Below, piece after piece: positions 5,597-8,679 of a DNA stretch of 8,679 nucleotides; the stretch's first letter is position 1, and each line of letters opens with the position of its first letter. The translations under genes were made by a program, and so were the position numbers. Where the stretch lies: NCBI GenBank assembly GCA_051650265.1, contig JBOFIR010000011.1, positions 1-8,679 on the forward strand, written 5' to 3'. Source of the stretch: JBOFEH01 sp051650265 (GTDB lineage Bacteria; Bacillota; Clostridia; Lachnospirales; Cellulosilyticaceae). A model generated the notes under the pieces. That model worked only from the letters and a program-made list of their open reading frames with translations. It had not been told where the DNA came from and made no database searches.

Positions 5597-7123
5597 ATGA
5601 AACATAACAAAGAACAACTCAAAATGATCGCTTACTATTTGGGGAAGATTGTACAAGGGACAGGTTTTCTGCTGATTATACCTATTGTAACAGCACTTAT
5701 TTGTACAGAGTGGGAGCCTTTGCTTGATTTTATGATCAGTTTTAATCTGTTTATGCTCATAGGCGGAGGACTGGTATGGCTAGGTAAGGGATTTAAAGGT
5801 TCACTCAAATGGATGCAAGGGATGCTAGTTGCATCCTTGTCATGGCTTGTACTGATGGTACTTTCCGCGATTCCATACTATATGAGTGGGCATTATCTCA
5901 GCTATCTTGATGCGATGTTTGATGTGATGAGTGGTTTTACAACCACAGGGCTGGGGCTCATTCAGAACCTTGATCATGCCTCTAATACACTCAATATGTG
6001 GCGTCACCTGATTACATTTGTCGGTGGGCAAGGGATGGTAGTGCTGGCGCTAAGCTTTCTCATTACCAAAGGTGAAGGCATGGTCTGTATGTATGTAGGG
6101 GAAGCGAAGGATGAGAAGCTGCTTCCGAATGTAGCAGATACAGCAAAGGCAATCTGGCAGATCTCGCTTGTTTATTTAGCCATCGGAACATTGGCATTGA
6201 CTGGTGCAGGACTTGCGATTGGTATGAGTGGCGAAAGAAGTTTCCTACATGGCCTATGGATTTTTATGGGCGCATGGAGTACAGGAGGTTTCGCACCGCA
6301 GTCCCAAAACATATTATATTATCACAGTGCTTTATATGAATGTGTGACTATTGTATTTCTTGTGATTGGTTCATTTAACTTTGCATTACATCATGCAATC
6401 TGGAAAGGAAACCGCAAAGAGATTTACAAAAATATCGAGATGGTATCCTTTATGGTGACACTGACAGTGACTACGAGTATGGCGCTTTTTTATATTGGTA
6501 AATTAGGAGTCTATACAGATGCGACGACCATGTTTAGAAAAGTATTCTATCAGATGGTGTCAGCCCATACCACCACAGGTTTTATGAATGTCTATGCGGG
6601 AGAGTTTCTGAAAGAATGGGGAACTATGGGGATTTTGATGATCAGTTTTGCGATGCTCATTGGTGGAAGCGCGACGTCTACAGCAGGGGGGATCAAAGGC
6701 ATACGTATGGGGATTATGGTCAAAGCACTTGGTCAAAACATCAAGAAGCTCATTTCGCCATCTAATAGAGTGTATGTGGCAAAGTACCATTTTGGAGGTA
6801 AGAATGCACTATCAGATGAACTCATCAAAAATACACTGTTGATTGTGGTATTGTATCTCTTGACTTTCCTAGTAGGTGTCACGGCTACAGTGATGTGTGG
6901 CTATGGACTAGAAGAGGCGATCTTTGAGTCAGCATCTGTGACAGGGAATGTAGGCCTGACGATTGGTGTGACAAGTCCGGCGATGCCAGATGGACTTAAA
7001 GTGGTATATATCGTGATGATGTGGGCTGCAAGATTAGAGTTTATTTCAGCATTTGCTTTGGTTTGGAAGTTTGTAAGTGAGGTGAAAGATGTATGTGGCA
7101 AAGTCGTCAAAAGAAGTATTTAA
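5597..7123 (+). CDS. trkH: TrkH potassium channel/transporter subunit
   Basis: Integral membrane potassium-translocating subunit of 508 residues, normal for TrkH/KtrB-type proteins. Four pore-loop repeats are visible, each with its filter glycine: TTTGLG (Gly118), WSTGGF (Gly230), HTTTGF (Gly328) and SVTGNVG (Gly450). The intramembrane gate region before the fourth repeat keeps the conserved GGSATSTAGGIK with Lys367. Hydrophobic spans flank each loop, and loops after Lys270 and Lys380 are basic, consistent with cytoplasmic faces that meet TrkA. The start has a good ribosome binding site within the preceding small gene. Its 3' end overlaps the OB-fold gene by 31 bases. The two TrkA-type proteins upstream are its expected regulators. 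Confidence 0.96.
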   Translation: MKHNKEQLKMIAYYLGKIVQGTGFLLIIPIVTALICTEWEPLLDFMISFNLFMLIGGGLVWLGKGFKGSLKWMQGMLVASLSWLVLMVLSAIPYYMSGHYLSYLDAMFDVMSGFTTTGLGLIQNLDHASNTLNMWRHLITFVGGQGMVVLALSFLITKGEGMVCMYVGEAKDEKLLPNVADTAKAIWQISLVYLAIGTLALTGAGLAIGMSGERSFLHGLWIFMGAWSTGGFAPQSQNILYYHSALYECVTIVFLVIGSFNFALHHAIWKGNRKEIYKNIEMVSFMVTLTVTTSMALFYIGKLGVYTDATTMFRKVFYQMVSAHTTTGFMNVYAGEFLKEWGTMGILMISFAMLIGGSATSTAGGIKGIRMGIMVKALGQNIKKLISPSNRVYVAKYHFGGKNALSDELIKNTLLIVVLYLLTFLVGVTATVMCGYGLEEAIFESASVTGNVGLTIGVTSPAMPDGLKVVYIVMMWAARLEFISAFALVWKFVSEVKDVCGKVVKRSI

Positions 7124-7614
7124 AAGGAATCGTGATTGCATTACTCGCCTGTCTGATGAGTATGCCTTGCTTTGGGGCTACAGTGAAGATTGGGGATTTG
7201 ATAGCGTCACCAGAGTCGTTTGATGGGAAAACAGTTCAGATCAAAGGGGAAGTCATCGGTGATGTGATGCATCGTGAGGAGCATGCATGGATCAATGTCA
7301 GCGATGAAAGTGGTGTCATTGGGGTATGGCTTACCAAAGAAGAGGCTGATCGTATCAAAGTAACGGGGGATTACAAGCATATAGGTGATGTGATTGGCGT
7401 AGCGGGAACTTTCCATCAATCTTTTTCTCAGCAAAATGGGGATACAGCCATTGAAGCCAAGCAGATGGCTATTGTACAGGAGGGGAGCGCAGTGATCAGA
7501 GGGATCTCTGACGAGAAAGCTTTCTGGGCAATCGGACTCACACTCTTGGTCGTGGCACTGAATTGGGGCCGTATCATGGTCTGGAGCAAACAAAAGCTTA
7601 AATGGAAAAAATAA
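7093..7614 (+). CDS. Exported OB-fold protein with C-terminal membrane anchor
   Basis: Protein of 173 residues with an unknown job. A basic N-terminus (RQKKYLKG) and hydrophobic stretch (about 12-24) form a signal sequence with likely cleavage after FGA (residue 29); LLAC at 17-20 is a looser lipobox alternative. Residues about 30-130 look like an OB-fold beta barrel of the tRNA_anti/nucleic-acid-binding type (FDGKTVQIKGEV, WINVSDESGVIGVWL, IGDVIGVAGTF). A span at about 143-163 is followed by a basic tail (KQKLKWKK), which would place the OB domain outside the membrane. OB folds also bind sugars and proteins, so nucleic-acid binding should not be assumed. GAGGTGAA (7079-7086) lies six bases before this ATG, supporting a start inside trkH. 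A bidirectional terminator follows, so it ends the trk operon. Confidence 0.8.
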   Translation: MWQSRQKKYLKGIVIALLACLMSMPCFGATVKIGDLIASPESFDGKTVQIKGEVIGDVMHREEHAWINVSDESGVIGVWLTKEEADRIKVTGDYKHIGDVIGVAGTFHQSFSQQNGDTAIEAKQMAIVQEGSAVIRGISDEKAFWAIGLTLLVVALNWGRIMVWSKQKLKWKK

Positions 7615-7624
7615 TAAATTAAAT

Positions 7625-7655
7625 AAAACAGGGTACTCGTAGGAGGCCCTGTTTT
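7625..7655. terminator. Bidirectional terminator between convergent genes
   Basis: AAAACAGGG (7625-7633) pairs perfectly with CCCTGTTTT (7647-7655) around a 13-base loop. On the plus strand the stem ends in TTTTT; on the minus strand it is followed by TTTT-A-TTTAATTTATTA. It lies between the OB-fold stop and the regulator stop (7658) and can serve both transcripts. Confidence 0.85.
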
Positions 7656-7657
7656 TG

Positions 7658-8305
7658 TTAGTTAGCAAGGGATTGTAAACGTGGCATATCACTGATGACA
7701 ATACAATGCCCTGCTTTTTGGATAATGCCTTGATTCTTAAGGCCAAGCATAAGCCTTGAGACAGTCACAGAATGAACCCCGAGGTATTTTGCAATTTCTA
7801 CATAGGTGAAATATTTATCAATAAGATACTGTTCATTTTGGTATTGCGCAAGTTGAATAAGCATCTTGTAGAGTCTGATTGCAGTAGAGTCCTCAAGTGA
7901 GGAATGAAAATGATTGACTACCGAGACAAAACGTTTGGCCAGTGAATAGGTGAGCAGGTGTGAAATCTCAGGATTACTAGCGATCAGTTCATTAAGTTTG
8001 GTGTAGTCGATCTTGTAAAGCTGACAGTCAGTCTTGGCATAAATCTGAGAAAGTTCAGAGAGATTATCTTGCGGATTAAGATTCTGATAGAGCAGGTGAA
8101 AATAAATACCACCAAGCAAATCACCATTTTTAAAATAGTGATAAATGATTTCATCACCATTGCGTGTATAACGTACTAAGGCACAGAGGCCTTCTTTCAA
8201 ACAATAGATTGCATTTTCTTGACCGATACTCGGAACGAGGCACAGTCCTTTTTTTAAGTGAACAGTAGTTCCTATCTCGCAAAGCTGTTCAAAGAGATTA
8301 TCCAT
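7658..8305 (-). CDS. Crp/Fnr-family transcriptional regulator
   Basis: Cytoplasmic DNA-binding regulator of 215 residues. Residues about 10-115 form a cyclic-nucleotide-binding-like beta barrel (KEGLCALVRYTRNGDEIIY, YFKNGDLLGG); about 115-145 is the long dimer helix; about 155-205 is an HTH_Crp winged helix with YVEIAKYLGVH and the recognition helix SVTVSRLML. The barrel lacks the canonical cyclic-AMP pocket (FGE...RxA), and the N-terminus lacks the Fnr-type cysteine cluster, so neither cAMP nor an Fnr iron-sulfur centre is supported; the effector is unknown. An in-frame ATG at 8329 exists, but GAGGGGG lies eight bases before the ATG at 8305, which is preferred. It is divergent from a DASS permease and separated from it by operator-like palindromes, suggesting autoregulation and control of the permease. 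Confidence 0.9.
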   Translation of the reverse strand: MDNLFEQLCEIGTTVHLKKGLCLVPSIGQENAIYCLKEGLCALVRYTRNGDEIIYHYFKNGDLLGGIYFHLLYQNLNPQDNLSELSQIYAKTDCQLYKIDYTKLNELIASNPEISHLLTYSLAKRFVSVVNHFHSSLEDSTAIRLYKMLIQLAQYQNEQYLIDKYFTYVEIAKYLGVHSVTVSRLMLGLKNQGIIQKAGHCIVISDMPRLQSLAN

Positions 8306-8313
8306 TATATAGT

Positions 8314-8320
8314 CCCCCTC
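8314..8320 (-). promoter_or_regulatory. Ribosome binding site deciding the Crp/Fnr start
   Basis: GAGGGGG on the minus strand ends eight bases before the ATG at 8305 but lies inside the longer reading that starts at 8329. The shorter start is therefore chosen, removing eight residues. Confidence 0.75.
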
Positions 8321-8343
8321 ATTGTACAAGTTATCAACTGGAT

Positions 8344-8359
8344 AGTTAGTATTTTAACA
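8344..8359. promoter_or_regulatory. Operator-like palindrome near the Crp/Fnr gene
   Basis: AGTTA-N6-TAACA has the length and symmetry of a Crp/Fnr-family site (5-base arms, 6-base spacer) and matches the better copy at 8440-8455 in nine of ten arm positions. It overlaps the predicted -10 box of the regulator's own promoter, a position expected for autorepression. Confidence 0.45.
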
Positions 8360-8378
8360 TAAAGTAAGTAGAACACAA
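8351..8378 (-). promoter_or_regulatory. Candidate promoter of the Crp/Fnr regulator
   Basis: On the minus strand TTGTGT (8378-8373), a 16-base spacer and TAAAAT (8356-8351) lie about 45 bases upstream of the chosen start. The -10 box is overlapped by the palindrome at 8344-8359. Sequence match only. Confidence 0.4.
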
Positions 8379-8439
8379 TAAAAAAATACATTTAAGTGTT
8401 AAATATTAATCAATGTTATTTTTTTGGAGTAATGTAGAA

Positions 8440-8455
8440 TGTTATATTTGTAACA
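8440..8455. promoter_or_regulatory. Operator-like palindrome near the DASS permease gene
   Basis: TGTTA-N6-TAACA is a perfect palindrome in its arms and extends one base each side (ATGTTA...TAACAT, 8439-8456). The geometry equals the Crp-type TGTGA-N6-TCACA. It lies 52 bases upstream of the permease ATG. No strong sigma-A promoter is evident downstream of it, compatible with an activator-dependent promoter; this is inference. Confidence 0.5.
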
Positions 8456-8507
8456 TACTTCACCGGTGGTAAAAACTAACAAAAATGATATGAGGAAAAT
8501 AAAAAGT

Positions 8508-8679
8508 ATGGTAAATGGGTTAAAAGAATCTCACAAATATTATTTGCACTGCATCATTGCTTTGGTGATTATGATGCTATTTTGGATGCTACCCCCAGTA
8601 GCACATATTACAATAGTTGGCATGCGTGTCTTAGGTGTATTTCTATGTACAATTTATCTATGGTCTTTTGTAGATACCA
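8508..8679 (+). CDS. DASS/SLC13-type anion permease, N-terminal part
   Basis: Only the first 57 codons are in the window; the frame is open at the right edge. After a short hydrophilic start there are two hydrophobic segments (about residues 12-30 and 36-54) joined by MLPPVAHIT, followed by GMRVLGVFLCTIYLWSF. This PP-x-x-x-IT...GM-x-VLG-x-F pattern is typical of the first spans of divalent anion:sodium symporters (sulfate, citrate, tartrate or dicarboxylate permeases). GAGGA at 8492-8496 lies 11 bases before the ATG. Substrate cannot be inferred from this fragment. It is divergent from the Crp/Fnr regulator and probably under its control. Confidence 0.75.
   Translation, partial: MVNGLKESHKYYLHCIIALVIMMLFWMLPPVAHITIVGMRVLGVFLCTIYLWSFVDT

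Noticed and set aside
7207..7746. 179-codon minus-strand frame opposite the OB-fold gene
   Set aside because: It overlaps the OB-fold gene, crosses the bidirectional terminator and enters the Crp/Fnr gene in another frame; no domain is recognisable.
8461..8468. CACCGGTG 8-bp palindrome upstream of the permease
   Set aside because: Too short and single-copy; flanking bases do not extend the symmetry.

Overview
The window is moderately AT-rich and reads like a chromosomal segment of a flagellated, probably anaerobic, Firmicutes-type bacterium. Purine-rich Shine-Dalgarno sites (AAAGGAG, GGAGGAAA, AGGTGA), sigma-A-like promoters, a MotAB stator with an outer-cell-wall-binding MotB, a Trk potassium system and a DASS-type anion permease fit Negativicutes (Selenomonas/Anaerovibrio/Pectinatus-like) best. 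That placement is inference from protein flavour, not proof. No mobile elements, CRISPR arrays, rRNA or tRNA genes were seen.

Layout. (1) Minus strand, 1-1522: motA followed by motB, overlapping by 4 bases; motB runs off the left edge. (2) 1523-1637: a compact divergent promoter region with a 7-bp-arm palindrome. (3) Plus strand, 1638-3843: an overlapping pair encoding a shortened KdpD-type sensor kinase and a KdpE-type response regulator, closed by a strong hairpin terminator. (4) Plus strand, 3989-7614: a tight six-gene potassium-uptake operon made of a TPR protein, an RCK_N-only TrkA, a full TrkA (RCK_N+RCK_C), a 38-residue single-span membrane protein, the channel subunit TrkH, and an exported/membrane-anchored OB-fold protein. 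(5) A bidirectional terminator at 7625-7655. (6) Minus strand, 7658-8305: a Crp/Fnr-family regulator without an Fnr cysteine cluster. (7) 8306-8507: a divergent control region with TGTTA-N6-TAACA operator-like sites. (8) Plus strand from 8508: the first 57 codons of a DASS (SLC13-like) permease that runs off the right edge.

How the parts may work together. The KdpDE-like pair sits directly upstream of trk genes instead of kdpFABC, and the trk promoter region contains TTTACA-N5-TTTATA, which resembles the two half-sites of the E. coli KdpE operator. The simplest model is a potassium or turgor two-component system that controls a Trk channel. The Trk operon is unusual in having two unequal TrkA subunits and three small accessory proteins of unknown role (TPR, 38-aa membrane peptide, OB-fold membrane protein); this is the best candidate for something undescribed. 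At the right end the Crp/Fnr regulator probably controls itself and the divergent permease gene. All coding intervals are packed tightly; no gene-free stretch exceeds about 200 bases.
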